From positions 3,727,501 through 3,791,500 of the forward strand of contig NC_012491.1 of assembly GCF_000010165.1 (NCBI RefSeq): a stretch of 64,000 nucleotides of DNA. The letters run 5' to 3'. The notes under the pieces are model-generated. The model made no database searches and was not told the DNA's origin. It worked only from the letters and a program-made list of their open reading frames with translations. Numbering within the stretch: the first letter of the stretch is position 1; each line of letters starts with the position of its first letter. Source of the DNA: Brevibacillus brevis NBRC 100599 (lineage in GTDB: Bacteria; Bacillota; Bacilli; Brevibacillales; Brevibacillaceae). The translations under genes were made by a program, and so were the position numbers. Positions 8,405 through 17,175 of this stretch are shown here, piece by piece.

Positions 8405-8613
8405 TTGGTTCCTTCCCCTTCCTCGTTTTGAATTTTAAGTGAAACATGTTCAGGATATTGCTGTGCTATTGCTTGAATCCCCAGCAACGCGGTTTGCATG
8501 ATGGTAGAAACCCCGGCGCAAACAATGTCCTTTCCATGCTCGGCATAATTCGCATGACCAACGGCATGGATTTTCATTTCACCGTTGTCCAGAAATGCTT
8601 GAATCTTGATCAC
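8401..8613 (-). CDS. prp: Prp-family cysteine protease (phage copy)
   Basis: 70 residues from a GTG at 8613 with GGAGG ten bases upstream; the open frame extends further but without a site. GHANYAEHGKDIVCAGVS gives the Prp signature: His20 in GHA and Cys32 in DIVCA form the catalytic dyad. In Firmicutes Prp trims the N-terminus of ribosomal protein L27, and in some staphylococcal phages host Prp also cleaves capsid and scaffold proteins. Here the gene sits between the MuF and scaffold genes, and both scaffold and capsid carry an L/M-Q-R-F-N tag near their start, so a dedicated maturation role is likely. Confidence 0.85.
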   Translation of the reverse strand: MIKIQAFLDNGEMKIHAVGHANYAEHGKDIVCAGVSTIMQTALLGIQAIAQQYPEHVSLKIQNEEGEGTK

Positions 8614-8666
8614 ATCGATCTCGCCTCCTTTCAGGCAATAAAAAAACAACACGGTTTATCGTGCTG

Positions 8667-9575
8667 TTACGCTGCCAATCCTTTTTTGTCAGCCCACTCT
8701 TTAAAAGTGCGCGCAGAGGTGTATCCTCTCTCCTGATCAATACGATAAGCACGCTGTCGTTCCAATTTCTCCAAGACCTTAGATTTGAGTACAGGCCGCC
8801 AATACGATCGGCAATTTGGATGATTAGGTATGCGTTCACCCTCACGCCCTGGATTGTCGGCTGTATCATAATCAAGCGGATATCTTTTGCCGTCCAGCTT
8901 GCGGCACTCAGAAGAAGTCCGCTTGTCCAGCGTGGCACAAAATTCCTTTTCACTTACAATATCTGAATTGGCTTGATAAGCCATCGTTTGCCCTTGAGCA
9001 GCAGCCCGGTTTAGTTCTGTACGAGCAAGGCGTTGGGCGCTTGACCAACTCTCTGATGTCCTTTTCGTAATCTCCTTAGCTGTTCGGGTCACACCCCATC
9101 CCTGAGTTGCACCCTGAGTAATTACATCTTCCATGGCTGCCGCCAACAGGTCAGTACGCATGCGAATCCGTTTGGAAAAATGCCTGCCTTTCCATGGTCG
9201 CTCCAATGCAGCAATTACCATCCCGGTATTGATCTGTGGAAGTCGAACCTCGACTTGTGCATCCTGTTCAAGAAAATAGAGATGATGGAACAGGCTGAGC
9301 TTGTACTCTTCCGCCCATGTAATTCTTAGCTGCTGCTCTTCTTCCATGCGGAGAGTGTGCAAGATGGTCTTTATGCTTGTCATGATAAGGTCGAGGCGTG
9401 CAGCATTATAAATCAAGGACACTAGCTCTTCTCCGCTTTCAGCAAATCGGGCGTAGAGGTCAGTGATTTCTTGTACAATGCTTTTATTAGCTTTGGAGAA
9501 CAGCTTTTTTAATTTAACTCCATGCTTTTCGATTCTCGTTTCAAGTTCCTCGTGGTAACGTTCCTCTCTGCTCAT
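8667..9575 (-). CDS. Minor head protein, phage Mu gpF / SPP1 gp7-like
   Basis: 302 residues. The N-terminal two-thirds are helical. The MuF core has ARTELNRAAAQGQ followed by the signature with Cys/His pairs: EFCATLDKRTSSECRKLDGK, then PNHPNCRSYWRPV near residue 260. MuF proteins attach to the inner face of the portal and are ejected or aid infection. The gene overlaps the portal stop by ATGA. The basic C-terminus ends in EWADKKGLAA. Full length for a stand-alone MuF protein, with no toxin domain fused. Confidence 0.9.
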   Translation of the reverse strand: MSREERYHEELETRIEKHGVKLKKLFSKANKSIVQEITDLYARFAESGEELVSLIYNAARLDLIMTSIKTILHTLRMEEEQQLRITWAEEYKLSLFHHLYFLEQDAQVEVRLPQINTGMVIAALERPWKGRHFSKRIRMRTDLLAAAMEDVITQGATQGWGVTRTAKEITKRTSESWSSAQRLARTELNRAAAQGQTMAYQANSDIVSEKEFCATLDKRTSSECRKLDGKRYPLDYDTADNPGREGERIPNHPNCRSYWRPVLKSKVLEKLERQRAYRIDQERGYTSARTFKEWADKKGLAA

Positions 9576-11119
9576 GCAGCGTCACCTTCTGAATTCTTTT
9601 CATCGCCTGGGGGCGTGTCATCATCTACCGGCTCCTTATCTTCCAATGCATCCGGGTCAAGTATCTTCATTCTGTGTTCGGCCTCTTCGTCTTGTTCTTT
9701 CAGCAGTTTTTCACGAGATGCCCGCGGATCATCCACAAACGGTAGCAGCGCCAGCCTTTCCTCATGGGACAACTGACCAACCAGTTTCGTCACGATCTCC
9801 ACCATTTCCACCACATTCACTGGCATGTTCTTACTGAATTTCACATCGACAGCTTGGTAATCCCACTGCTTTCTATATTTCTGATTCAGCATCCCAGTAA
9901 GAATACGAATTCGATTACGAAACCCTTTTCCGTACTGGCGCATCTTTATACCCGCCTTAATGTCGGCATGATAAAATATGATCTTCAATGCAATTCCGGA
10001 CGGAGCTGTCCCCACTTGGTCAGGTCGCAGGTGAGGTGTTCCGGTTTGATCAAGCAGCGTTTCAATCAACCGATTTATGGTATTTTCCTCATGAGTGTCC
10101 TGAAGATCCCAAGTAACTGGAACAGCTTTTTTCCCTACAAGAATTTGAGAAGTAGACCACATCTTAGCGAGATACTGTTTTTTCTTCTCTACATCTGTGA
10201 TGAGTTCTCCCTCTGCGTCATACAGGAGTAGATCATCAAGGTCCAAATCTTCAAAAATGACTTTTGGATTCTTGAAATATTCCTGCACATCTACTTTACC
10301 AGTGACAGCCTTGTTAATCGCGTCCATAAGCTGCTTCAGGTCTGAAAGATCGCCCATCCCCTCAACCATCCCATCATCGCGGTTTTGCTGATGTTTTCGA
10401 CGCCGATTGACGTAGTGCGTCCAAGGGACAACGGGCTTCTGCTGAAACTTACCATCTTGGTCCTTTACACGGACAGTGATGTTATGCGAGACGGGATTCT
10501 GTTCCCTGCTCATATCCAGAACAAAGTTAGTCCCTTCTTGTCGGAGGTAAGTAATCTCGCTTTCATCGTATACTTCAACCAACATAGTCTTGGTGTTTCT
10601 GCTAACATCCGTCATCGTATAGTACCGAATAACCGCAATCAGCTTGGCTTTAACTGTCGTGTCATATACAGCGATACACTCATCTGCTTTGAACTCAGTA
10701 ATGCAAATCTGTCCATCCTCGTCAAAGTAGTAGTATTCGAATACCTCACCATCGATCGAACCGTCCTCGATAATATCGTAAGACAAGCTCTCTTCATCGT
10801 TATCCATCAGGACAGCCTGCAGCTTTTTAACGTAATCTTCCACGTCTGCTCCTGCCTCATTGGAAGAATAGCGAATTGGGTTACTAGCAATGTATGAAGT
10901 ACCGAAGTCGATAATTTTCCGAGCAAAATTTAAGACGATTTTGTTATTCGGCTTGCCCTTTTCCTCTTGTTTGTGGAGAATGTCCTGGTCTCCATCGACA
11001 TACCTTCGTATGAGCGAGTAGTCCTTCGTCTGATGCTTTTTTATCAGGTCTGATACCCACCGCCACGAATTGTTTGCTTTGTTCTCTTCATAAAACTGCT
11101 CCAAGAGCATTGTTTGCAT
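9572..11119 (-). CDS. Phage portal protein (SPP1 gp6 family)
   Basis: 515 residues starting at the ATG at 11119 behind GGGGGTGA. Visible family features are the N-terminal helical region, YYKFDEDG-like crown/wing strands (EYYYFDEDGQICITEF near 125), DGMVEGMGDLSDLKQLMDAINK, and the stem segment HLRPDQVGTAPSGIALK. The C-terminal tail is acidic. The dodecameric portal sits at one capsid vertex, serves as the packaging channel and binds terminase. It lies between terL and the MuF gene, the standard order. Confidence 0.93.
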   Translation of the reverse strand: MQTMLLEQFYEENKANNSWRWVSDLIKKHQTKDYSLIRRYVDGDQDILHKQEEKGKPNNKIVLNFARKIIDFGTSYIASNPIRYSSNEAGADVEDYVKKLQAVLMDNDEESLSYDIIEDGSIDGEVFEYYYFDEDGQICITEFKADECIAVYDTTVKAKLIAVIRYYTMTDVSRNTKTMLVEVYDESEITYLRQEGTNFVLDMSREQNPVSHNITVRVKDQDGKFQQKPVVPWTHYVNRRRKHQQNRDDGMVEGMGDLSDLKQLMDAINKAVTGKVDVQEYFKNPKVIFEDLDLDDLLLYDAEGELITDVEKKKQYLAKMWSTSQILVGKKAVPVTWDLQDTHEENTINRLIETLLDQTGTPHLRPDQVGTAPSGIALKIIFYHADIKAGIKMRQYGKGFRNRIRILTGMLNQKYRKQWDYQAVDVKFSKNMPVNVVEMVEIVTKLVGQLSHEERLALLPFVDDPRASREKLLKEQDEEAEHRMKILDPDALEDKEPVDDDTPPGDEKNSEGDAA

Positions 11120-11143
11120 GATTTTTCACCCCCTTCATTTTTC

Positions 11144-12553
11144 TCATGAGTCTTTTTCAGGTATTTTCCAAGGGATAACTTTGAAACGACTGATAAGAAA
11201 CTGGCGGAACACTTTGCTGTTCCAAACCAGATATCGCAATGAATCCATTGCATGGTCATTTTCTTTTAATGGCACCTCAGCACTATCACCAGTAGTACCC
11301 TCTGGATAACGATAGTTGGTCAACTCTTGGATGACTTCCTTCAAGTGATCAGAAATGAAAATGTTTGGCCTGCCGTTGTCACTCTTCACTTTGAACAGAA
11401 TGGAGACAGCCCGTATCCCTTCTTTCAAGTGCTTCTGTGCTGCCCTGGCTGGCAAACCATTGGTCAGGTACGTCTTTATGTTGCTGGCGTTCTCTGAGTC
11501 GCACCAAAACAACTTGATCTTCCATTTCTTCATGAGTTCCTTGTCTTGAGCCACCCAGCAATCTGAGCTGCCGGGAACAAGAATCTCCATCTGAGCCTTG
11601 TAGATGGCATCAACAATCCATAGCTCTCCGTTGGCTGTCATTGCCCCGACGAGAGTAACACCAGGGTTCGTAAAGCCCCAATCCTTGCCCGCCTCAATGT
11701 GAACAAAATGTCCGTCTTTGAACTTCTGCTCGCAAAGCGCGCGCGGTACAACATGTATCGAACGGTCAAATTCCTCATAGACCTGCCCAAAAAACACATC
11801 GAACCGGGCGAATATCTCCCGGTCAACATATCGTTTGGGCATGGTTTCAATCATACGCTGAATATTCTTTTGCAACTCTGGTAATGGATTGTCCTTACTC
11901 GTCCAGTAAAAATTGCACCATTCAGGGTCATTACGATATTCGTCCAGTTGACCGCCTGCCTGCGTGTGCTGCCCGTTCAATACGATGTCATGATAAAACC
12001 AGTTCATTCCCTCTGGCGTAGTCGTCCAAACGCTCCAGCCGCCTTTATCAGCGAGAGCATAAGAGAGATATCCGCTCCAAGTCTGCTCCTTCATCTTGGA
12101 AGCCTCATCAAGCCACACGCCGTCCAGTCCTTTACCGACTAACGTCTTCGGGTTGTCGGCAGATTTAAACTGAATGAGAATGTACCCTTTCAGCCACACC
12201 CGATTCTTGGATAAATCCCAACTCTCGATCATTTCCTCTGGAATGACCGCTCCCAGCTCTTCCTGCTGAATCTCTGACATGGAATAGGTCGGAGACACAC
12301 ACCAGTATTCAAGCCTTGGCTTAGGCTTCTTCATCACTTTCAGATTGCGAGGGGGCTTGTATGGCAAACCTTTGTCTGCCTCAATATCTGATAGGATTTT
12401 ATCGAAAAACTTCCGCGCTCCCACGTTCGTTTTCCCACCGCGACGCCCGCAGTTCATGACTACGTTTCGGGCATCACATTCCATAACTTCAATTTGTTTT
12501 TCATGAGGTGTCCAATCCTCGAATGGATCGAGGTCAAGTTCCAGACTTGTCAC
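11144..12553 (-). CDS. Terminase large subunit
   Basis: 469 residues from a GTG at 12553 with GGAGG seven bases upstream (GTG-ACA-AGT); this start overlaps the terS stop by 20 bases. ATPase: Walker A NCGRRGGKT near residue 40, Walker B GLDGVWLDEAS near 145 and coupling motif WTTTPEG. Nuclease: AGKDWGFTNPG (first acid), FWCDSENAS and NDHAMDSLRY supply the metal-binding carboxylates. It is the packaging motor and headful/cos nuclease. Every motif expected of the family is present, so it should be active. Confidence 0.94.
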   Translation of the reverse strand: MTSLELDLDPFEDWTPHEKQIEVMECDARNVVMNCGRRGGKTNVGARKFFDKILSDIEADKGLPYKPPRNLKVMKKPKPRLEYWCVSPTYSMSEIQQEELGAVIPEEMIESWDLSKNRVWLKGYILIQFKSADNPKTLVGKGLDGVWLDEASKMKEQTWSGYLSYALADKGGWSVWTTTPEGMNWFYHDIVLNGQHTQAGGQLDEYRNDPEWCNFYWTSKDNPLPELQKNIQRMIETMPKRYVDREIFARFDVFFGQVYEEFDRSIHVVPRALCEQKFKDGHFVHIEAGKDWGFTNPGVTLVGAMTANGELWIVDAIYKAQMEILVPGSSDCWVAQDKELMKKWKIKLFWCDSENASNIKTYLTNGLPARAAQKHLKEGIRAVSILFKVKSDNGRPNIFISDHLKEVIQELTNYRYPEGTTGDSAEVPLKENDHAMDSLRYLVWNSKVFRQFLISRFKVIPWKIPEKDS

Positions 12554-13157
12554 GGGACCACCTCCGGACGGTGATCTGTTTCTCAGGACCGCCGCCATTG
12601 CTCAACAACTGAGCTTTGAGCTGTATTGCCTTCAATTTTTTGTCTTGGACTCTTGTCAGTGCTTCTTCAACCGCAAGGATATCTTCAATCGCTCGATACT
12701 CTGTCTCTTCAATTTCCGTTGTGACCAATTCGTTTCGAGAAAGCACTACCGTCTTCGATTGTCCAGATTTATCGTCATGAACCTGCACTGGTTCTTTTGT
12801 GGCGACTCTTTGTTGAAGGACACGCCGCTGCTTTTCTGTTAGCCCATCCTTCAGGTTACGAATGCTTAGCATCATTTCTCGCTCACGCCATGTAAACAAA
12901 CGGATTTCTTCATCCGCCTGCTGCACTGGATCAAGGTTGATCCTATCAAGCACCTCTGCTTGCTCTGGAGTCAAGGCATCCATCCAAATCGACTGGAATT
13001 CGCCTGTCTTGACTGCATTGGTATTACGCTTGGGTGCGCCGCCTCCAGCACCGTGGAAACGGCACACATCCCAGCCGGGCTTTGCCCAGTTATTGCACTG
13101 TTGGTCCCTTTGCTTGCTCTTTGCCTTGCATCTTTGCTTTGCGGGATTTCTCGCCAT
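12534..13157 (-). CDS. Terminase small subunit
   Basis: 207 residues. The N-terminal ~40 residues hold a probable zinc-binding Cys/His cluster (RCKAKSKQRDQQCNNWAKPG, then VCRFHGAGGGAPKRN), common in small terminases of Bacillales phages. A long helical region follows, with LTPEQAEVLDRIN, then REREMMLSIRNL. The C-terminus ends RWSRDKSGT and overlaps terL. It recognises the phage packaging site and loads the large subunit; a candidate DNA structure lies 1.7 kb upstream (14836-14883). Confidence 0.88.
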   Translation of the reverse strand: MARNPAKQRCKAKSKQRDQQCNNWAKPGWDVCRFHGAGGGAPKRNTNAVKTGEFQSIWMDALTPEQAEVLDRINLDPVQQADEEIRLFTWREREMMLSIRNLKDGLTEKQRRVLQQRVATKEPVQVHDDKSGQSKTVVLSRNELVTTEIEETEYRAIEDILAVEEALTRVQDKKLKAIQLKAQLLSNGGGPEKQITVRRWSRDKSGT

Positions 13158-13204
13158 CTACATGACCACCACCTCACCGCTTCATGGGGTTGTTTTTAAG
13201 GATA

Positions 13205-13228
13205 GAAAAAAGCACTCTTTATGAGTGC
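13205..13228 (-). terminator. Rho-independent terminator for the membrane-protein gene
   Basis: The stem GCACTC / GAGTGC with a 5-base loop is followed on the minus strand by a run of T (six A at 13206-13211 on the plus strand). It lies just after the stop of 13239-13652 and upstream of terS, which suggests that the accessory genes and the packaging genes are separate transcripts. Confidence 0.75.
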
Positions 13229-13238
13229 CCATTGTTTA

Positions 13239-13652
13239 TCAGTCTGTAATATTTAACATTTCACTTACTACTCTTAAAAAATGACTACTTAAAAAAATAA
13301 AAGTCCAAATTGAAGCTAAAAATGGGATTATATTTACCCATGACAATACATATGAAAACGACCCCATATAAAGCCACAGACTCATTACAATAAAGTAGAT
13401 GAACGCTGTTATCATGCCAAAAAGGTCCTTCTTATGTTGAGCAAACTTTCCGGCATGTTTAAGGGTTGCCGCTATTGCTGCAACAAAAGCAGCATACCCC
13501 AAGGCAATTGTGACATATATCTGAGACAGGCTTTTAGTTAGATCACTCCATTTACTTAATGTATATACGTCTTCACTTATAGCGTAAATCATGCCAGTTA
13601 TCATTACTACGACCAATATAATCATTATAGATGTTGATAAGAACCTGTTCAT
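13239..13652 (-). CDS. Four-helix membrane protein, unknown
   Basis: 137 residues with four predicted membrane segments: ~7-27 (IMIILVVVMITGMIYAI), ~45-65 (IYVTIALGYAAFVAAIAAT), ~80-100 (ITAFIYFIVMSLWLYMG) and ~103-125. Charged loops are short. There are no known domains. It lies with DUF4145 and other non-structural genes between terminase and late regulator, a place where this phage carries cargo. AT-rich compared with the flanking terminase genes, suggesting separate acquisition. A role in superinfection exclusion is possible but not shown. Confidence 0.7.
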   Translation of the reverse strand: MNRFLSTSIMIILVVVMITGMIYAISEDVYTLSKWSDLTKSLSQIYVTIALGYAAFVAAIAATLKHAGKFAQHKKDLFGMITAFIYFIVMSLWLYMGSFSYVLSWVNIIPFLASIWTFIFLSSHFLRVVSEMLNITD

Positions 13653-13770
13653 TAATGTCCCCCTCCTGATATTCAGAAATTCTACATCAGAAGATTAACT
13701 CCTTTTGATTCTGCCTCAAAAGCAATCATGCTATCTACCTAACGAGTTTTTTCAAAAAGGAAAAGACACC

Positions 13771-14508
13771 CTATTCAGCGTCCCCTGAATTAACCACTAC
13801 TCCTTCAGCTCTTAGCGCTGTGGAGCCTCTTAATTCAGCACTACCTTCTACAGTCATACTGAGGTGCTTTTGAATACCGGATAACTTATCTGGAAGATTG
13901 TAGACGTAGTCAAGAATAACATGTGTAAATTTGATCATCGAGCTGATTAAGTCGTCCGAGAATTCTCTTTCATCCCCGTGGGCCGCCTCATTTCCTAGTT
14001 CTCTAAGAACAGACGCCATTTCATTTACAATAGGTGGAAGAACCCCTTTATCTGACAAATCCTTTAATTTATGATAAAGGTCCTTACCACTTGCCTGTTT
14101 TTCTTTACACATCATTTCAAGGGTCCGACGAATACCAATTGCACATAATGTTGCCTCAACATTCTTAATTCGTAAAGCAGCTTCGAATGACTTCCTTACT
14201 TTTTCAGGTATTCCACTGTCATCAATAGACACGTTAGGATAAAGTATTGATTCTCTTGGAATTACACTATAATCTTGTGGATCCCGTTCTTCAGTATTTT
14301 TTGAAGTTTTAAGGAGCGTTACATTGTCACATACTGGACAGAGATATAAGTCCCAATCCGTATAAAATGTAATAGAATATAGCTCTTCAAACCCCAAAAA
14401 GTTTTCTGTCTCGTGTCTATCAAAATGGGCAATCTGCCTCATTTGTGTTTTGTTGCCACAATGGTAACAGACAAGAACATGGTAAACTTCTTCTTCGTTC
14501 ACGTTCAA
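13771..14508 (-). CDS. DUF4145 / HEPN-like protein with zinc knuckle
   Basis: The N-terminus has CYHCG and CPVC pairs (a zinc ribbon), and the C-terminal half shows the DUF4145 pattern: AIGIRRTLEMMCKEKQ, LKDLSDKGVLPPIV, then LRELGNEAAHGD. The final R-x-L-G-N-x-x-H is HEPN-like. I take the TTG at 14508 (site AGAGAGG) or the nearby GTG; the frame extends to 14598. DUF4145 proteins occur alone or fused to restriction and other conflict-related domains. As cargo between terminase and regulator it is a candidate defence or exclusion gene. A hairpin overlapping its stop could terminate it. Confidence 0.75.
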   Translation of the reverse strand: MNVNEEEVYHVLVCYHCGNKTQMRQIAHFDRHETENFLGFEELYSITFYTDWDLYLCPVCDNVTLLKTSKNTEERDPQDYSVIPRESILYPNVSIDDSGIPEKVRKSFEAALRIKNVEATLCAIGIRRTLEMMCKEKQASGKDLYHKLKDLSDKGVLPPIVNEMASVLRELGNEAAHGDEREFSDDLISSMIKFTHVILDYVYNLPDKLSGIQKHLSMTVEGSAELRGSTALRAEGVVVNSGDAE

Positions 14509-14566
14509 CACATCCTCTCTGTTACATTTTTCGCTATTTATTTCATTTTTCCTACCTCTACCATTG

Positions 14567-14800
14567 TTATAATTCATCTTTCTGCAATTCGATATCAAGC
14601 TCTATCAGCTTCTTCAAATCATCAACCGTTTTAATTTCTATATCACCTGACTGAAAGTCTTTCACCCACTTTCCGATTGCTGCTTTTACGACTTTTCTAT
14701 ATTGGACTTTTGTATCCAGAATTCCCTCCATCACTTCGATCTCGTGCTGAAGAAGTAGGTTTTCCGAATCGGAATCAGAACATTTGTTTCTGTTTTTCAT
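14567..14800 (-). CDS. Small hypothetical phage protein
   Basis: 77 residues starting at the ATG at 14800 with CGAGGGTG upstream. The sequence is helical and charged (HEIEVMEGILDTKVQYRKVVKAAIGKWVKDFQ, then DDLKKLIELDIELQ). It could be a small DNA-binding or adaptor protein. It ends 59 bases inside the longest reading of the DUF4145 gene. I do not recognise a family. Confidence 0.6.
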   Translation of the reverse strand: MKNRNKCSDSDSENLLLQHEIEVMEGILDTKVQYRKVVKAAIGKWVKDFQSGDIEIKTVDDLKKLIELDIELQKDEL

Positions 14801-14835
14801 TGTGACACCCTCGGCTTTCCTGTAAAATGGAAGAC

Positions 14836-14883
14836 GAGATAGCGAGTGATGATGACTACTGCGGCCGCAGGTATCGCTATCTC
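14836..14883. repeat. Nested inverted repeat near terminase genes
   Basis: Perfect 10-base arms GAGATAGCGA (14836-14845) and TCGCTATCTC (14874-14883) enclose a 28-base loop that itself contains a perfect 12-base palindrome CTGCGGCCGCAG (14859-14870). The surrounding ~100 bases, between two minus-strand genes, also hold partly complementary G/C-rich words (CACCCTCGGCT and AGCCGGGGTG). It could be a terminator, an operator or a packaging (pac/cos) element; nothing in the sequence decides between these. Confidence 0.7.
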
Positions 14884-14906
14884 AGCCGGGGTGACTCGGG
14901 TGCTTA

Positions 14907-14932
14907 GGGGGACGTTGACGCGTCTCCCTTTT
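14907..14932 (+). terminator. Plus-strand hairpin with T-tract
   Basis: GGGGGACG and CGTCTCCC pair (one G-U) around the loop TTGACG and are followed by TTTT on the plus strand. No plus-strand gene ends here, so it may end a short plus-strand RNA or block antisense transcription into the methyltransferase gene. Confidence 0.5.
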
Positions 14933-14938
14933 GCTATT

Positions 14939-16237
14939 TTAAGCAGCTTCTCCAAGTCTTCTTATGAGTACAGGTTCAATGCCTGTTGCTTCTAAGAACC
15001 TCCTCTTGATGACATCACAGAATTTTGGATCAAGTTCCATGGTTCTACAGATACGCCCCATTTGTTCGCAAGTCATGAGTGTTGAGCCGCTACCGCCGAA
15101 GAGATCTACAACGATGTCATTCTTCTGACTACTGTTACTTATCGGTATTGCCAACAATTCGAGTGGCTTTTGGGTAGGATGAACGTACTTGCTGACGTCA
15201 CCACGTGAGACCTCCCAGACTGAATTTGGCTCTTGTTGCTCACCTAGTAGACCACCAGACCGCCACACAGTAGTCTGCTTGCGATCGCCGTACCATGCCG
15301 GAGCTTGTCCTTTCAAATGCGCATAGAATACTGGTTCATGTTTGAACTTGTACTGAGCAAATCCAAAGGTAGCTGCGTTCTTTACCCATACACATTGCGT
15401 ACGTACCACAATGCCTGCTTCGTTCATTTTCGTTTCAAACTCACGTTGATAGCTGGACGGATGGAATACGTAAATAGCCGCTTTGTCATCCATTAGGTCC
15501 GAATAGTTTTGAAATGTGTACCCTAGAAACTCCTCAAATTGCTCCATTGGCATATCATCGTTCATGATGCTCGCCCTACCATCTGCAGCAAGCTCTGAAG
15601 AATCACTCTTGAATGCAACGTTATAGGGCGGGTCAGTTACAACGAGGGCTGCCTTTACTCCATCCATGAGAACTTGGACATCATGTCGACTGGTAGAATC
15701 TCCACACATCAGTAGATGCCTTCCTAGTCGCCATATATCTCCCTGCTTTGTCTCGGGCTCCTGGATCTCATCTAAAGCCTGCTGAACGTCGAAATCATCG
15801 TCAACGACCGGTTCCTCTACATGGATATCTAGGTATTCACTAAGTAGTTCCGTGACTTCTTCATTTTCAAAACCAGACAGTGAGATATCCAAATCACTTT
15901 CCTGTAGCTCAGCAAGTACATAGGCCAGTTTTTCCTCATCCCAGTCCCCCCTGATTTTGTTCAGCGCCAGATTGAGTGCTTTTTCCCGAGTATGATCCAG
16001 ATCAACGACTGAGACCTCAACCTCTTTGGCCTGCTGTTCGTTTATAAGAATTTTAAAACGCTGATGGCCACCAACGAGGTTTCCTGTTCGTTCATTCCAG
16101 ACAAGCGGCTCAACATAGCCAAATTCCTCGATGGACCGTTTCAGCTTTTCGTACTCAGGTTCACCCGGCTTCAGGTCGATCCGTGGATTATACTCTGCAG
16201 CTCTTATCATAGAGACTGGAATTTTCCGTATGTCCAT
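14939..16237 (-). CDS. ParB-N / DNA N6/N4-methyltransferase fusion
   Basis: 432 residues. Residues 1-100 are a ParB-like nuclease/sulfiredoxin domain (IRKIPVSMI style start, NPRIDLKPGE, then LVGGHQRFKIL). The C-terminal two-thirds are a DNA methyltransferase: catalytic VVTDPPYNVAF near residue 205 precedes the AdoMet-binding VVDLFGGSGSTLMTCEQ near 395, the beta-class order, and HPTQKPLELLA lies between. Such fusions are common in phages and modify the phage genome against host restriction. No restriction partner is next to it. Confidence 0.9.
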   Translation of the reverse strand: MDIRKIPVSMIRAAEYNPRIDLKPGEPEYEKLKRSIEEFGYVEPLVWNERTGNLVGGHQRFKILINEQQAKEVEVSVVDLDHTREKALNLALNKIRGDWDEEKLAYVLAELQESDLDISLSGFENEEVTELLSEYLDIHVEEPVVDDDFDVQQALDEIQEPETKQGDIWRLGRHLLMCGDSTSRHDVQVLMDGVKAALVVTDPPYNVAFKSDSSELAADGRASIMNDDMPMEQFEEFLGYTFQNYSDLMDDKAAIYVFHPSSYQREFETKMNEAGIVVRTQCVWVKNAATFGFAQYKFKHEPVFYAHLKGQAPAWYGDRKQTTVWRSGGLLGEQQEPNSVWEVSRGDVSKYVHPTQKPLELLAIPISNSSQKNDIVVDLFGGSGSTLMTCEQMGRICRTMELDPKFCDVIKRRFLEATGIEPVLIRRLGEAA

Positions 16238-16253
16238 GCTATTCAGTCCTTTC

Positions 16254-16457
16254 CTAAGACACAGTAAGAATGAAAAAACCAGCCTTAGCGAGTGACAGCT
16301 TTCTGAGCCGTCGCTTTGCCTTTTGGCTGGATTTGATCTTCACGAATTTTGAGCTGCAACCTATTGGACGAAATACTTTTTCAATCTCGTCCGACCGGCG
16401 AAGCACTTCCTCCGTGTAGTATATTTCTCCTGTCGCTGAGTCAACAAACTGGCGCAC
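16254..16457 (-). CDS. Small hypothetical phage protein
   Basis: 67 residues from a GTG at 16457, with GGAGGTGGGTG 10-13 bases upstream. The N-terminus has a beta-hairpin-like VDSATGEIYYTEEVLRRSDEIEKV and the C-terminus is very basic (KSSQKAKRRLRKLSLAKAG). It ends 16 bases before the methyltransferase gene and is probably co-transcribed with it. No family recognised. Confidence 0.55.
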   Translation of the reverse strand: MRQFVDSATGEIYYTEEVLRRSDEIEKVFRPIGCSSKFVKIKSSQKAKRRLRKLSLAKAGFFILTVS

Positions 16458-16488
16458 TACATTTCACCCACCTCCAAGAAAAAACCGC

Positions 16489-17175
16489 TTAGATCGTATT
16501 GATTTTGAACTTTTTTGATTTTGCAATTACTTCAGTAATAACAGTCTCTGGGGGAATAGTGCCAAAGGCTTCAAGACAATGTTTTCTTAGTATTTCTCTA
16601 AGTTCTTTAGTATTAATGAGTGGATCTTCTGAAAAATAAAGCTTAGCTATATTTAACAATTCACTCCTAATTAAATACATCCTACTTTCTTCGGCCCACT
16701 GAATAATAGGCGTATCGGTAATGATCTCTTGAATTTTTTCTTTTGATATAGGCCCATCTTGTTTTGATATCTGATTAATAACTTCTTCTCGCCACTTTTC
16801 ATTTTTATCTATCATTTCCCTTAGACTTACTGACATCTCCGTTATATTTTTTATTTCAGTTTGATATTGCTGTATTACCGACTTTACTTCAGCAACAGAA
16901 CTTTGAAGATCGTCAGCAGTTTCATTTAATTCAACTATATTTTTTCTTTGTCCAGCAACGTCAATTAAAGTAATAACAATTGCAACCACTGCTAAAACGA
17001 TCGACACCATTGTAGAAGCGAAGCTTAAATTCTCTCCTGCTCTTTGTGAATCTCCTAATACCAAAGTAATGATAAAAACAACAAGCGCGATAAACATCGC
17101 GATTATCCAAAGCAAATTTGTTTTCACGAGACTCTTGAAGTATTTTAATTCTTTTTGACTGTCGTTCGATTCCAT
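16489..17175 (-). CDS. Two-helix membrane protein with coiled coil
   Basis: 228 residues from the ATG at 17175 with GGAGGAGAT upstream. Two membrane segments lie at ~24-42 (LLWIIAMFIALVVFIITLVLG) and ~55-75 (MVSIVLAVVAIVITLIDVAG), followed by a long coiled coil (~80-150) and a helical C-terminus of mixed charge. This topology resembles membrane-bound sensors or exclusion proteins but has no recognisable catalytic site. It is AT-rich like the other cargo genes here. Function unknown. Confidence 0.68.
   Translation of the reverse strand: MESNDSQKELKYFKSLVKTNLLWIIAMFIALVVFIITLVLGDSQRAGENLSFASTMVSIVLAVVAIVITLIDVAGQRKNIVELNETADDLQSSVAEVKSVIQQYQTEIKNITEMSVSLREMIDKNEKWREEVINQISKQDGPISKEKIQEIITDTPIIQWAEESRMYLIRSELLNIAKLYFSEDPLINTKELREILRKHCLEAFGTIPPETVITEVIAKSKKFKINTI

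Noticed and set aside
10385-10897. 170-codon plus-strand frame
   Set aside because: Lies wholly antisense to the portal gene, which has strong family motifs; no ribosome site.
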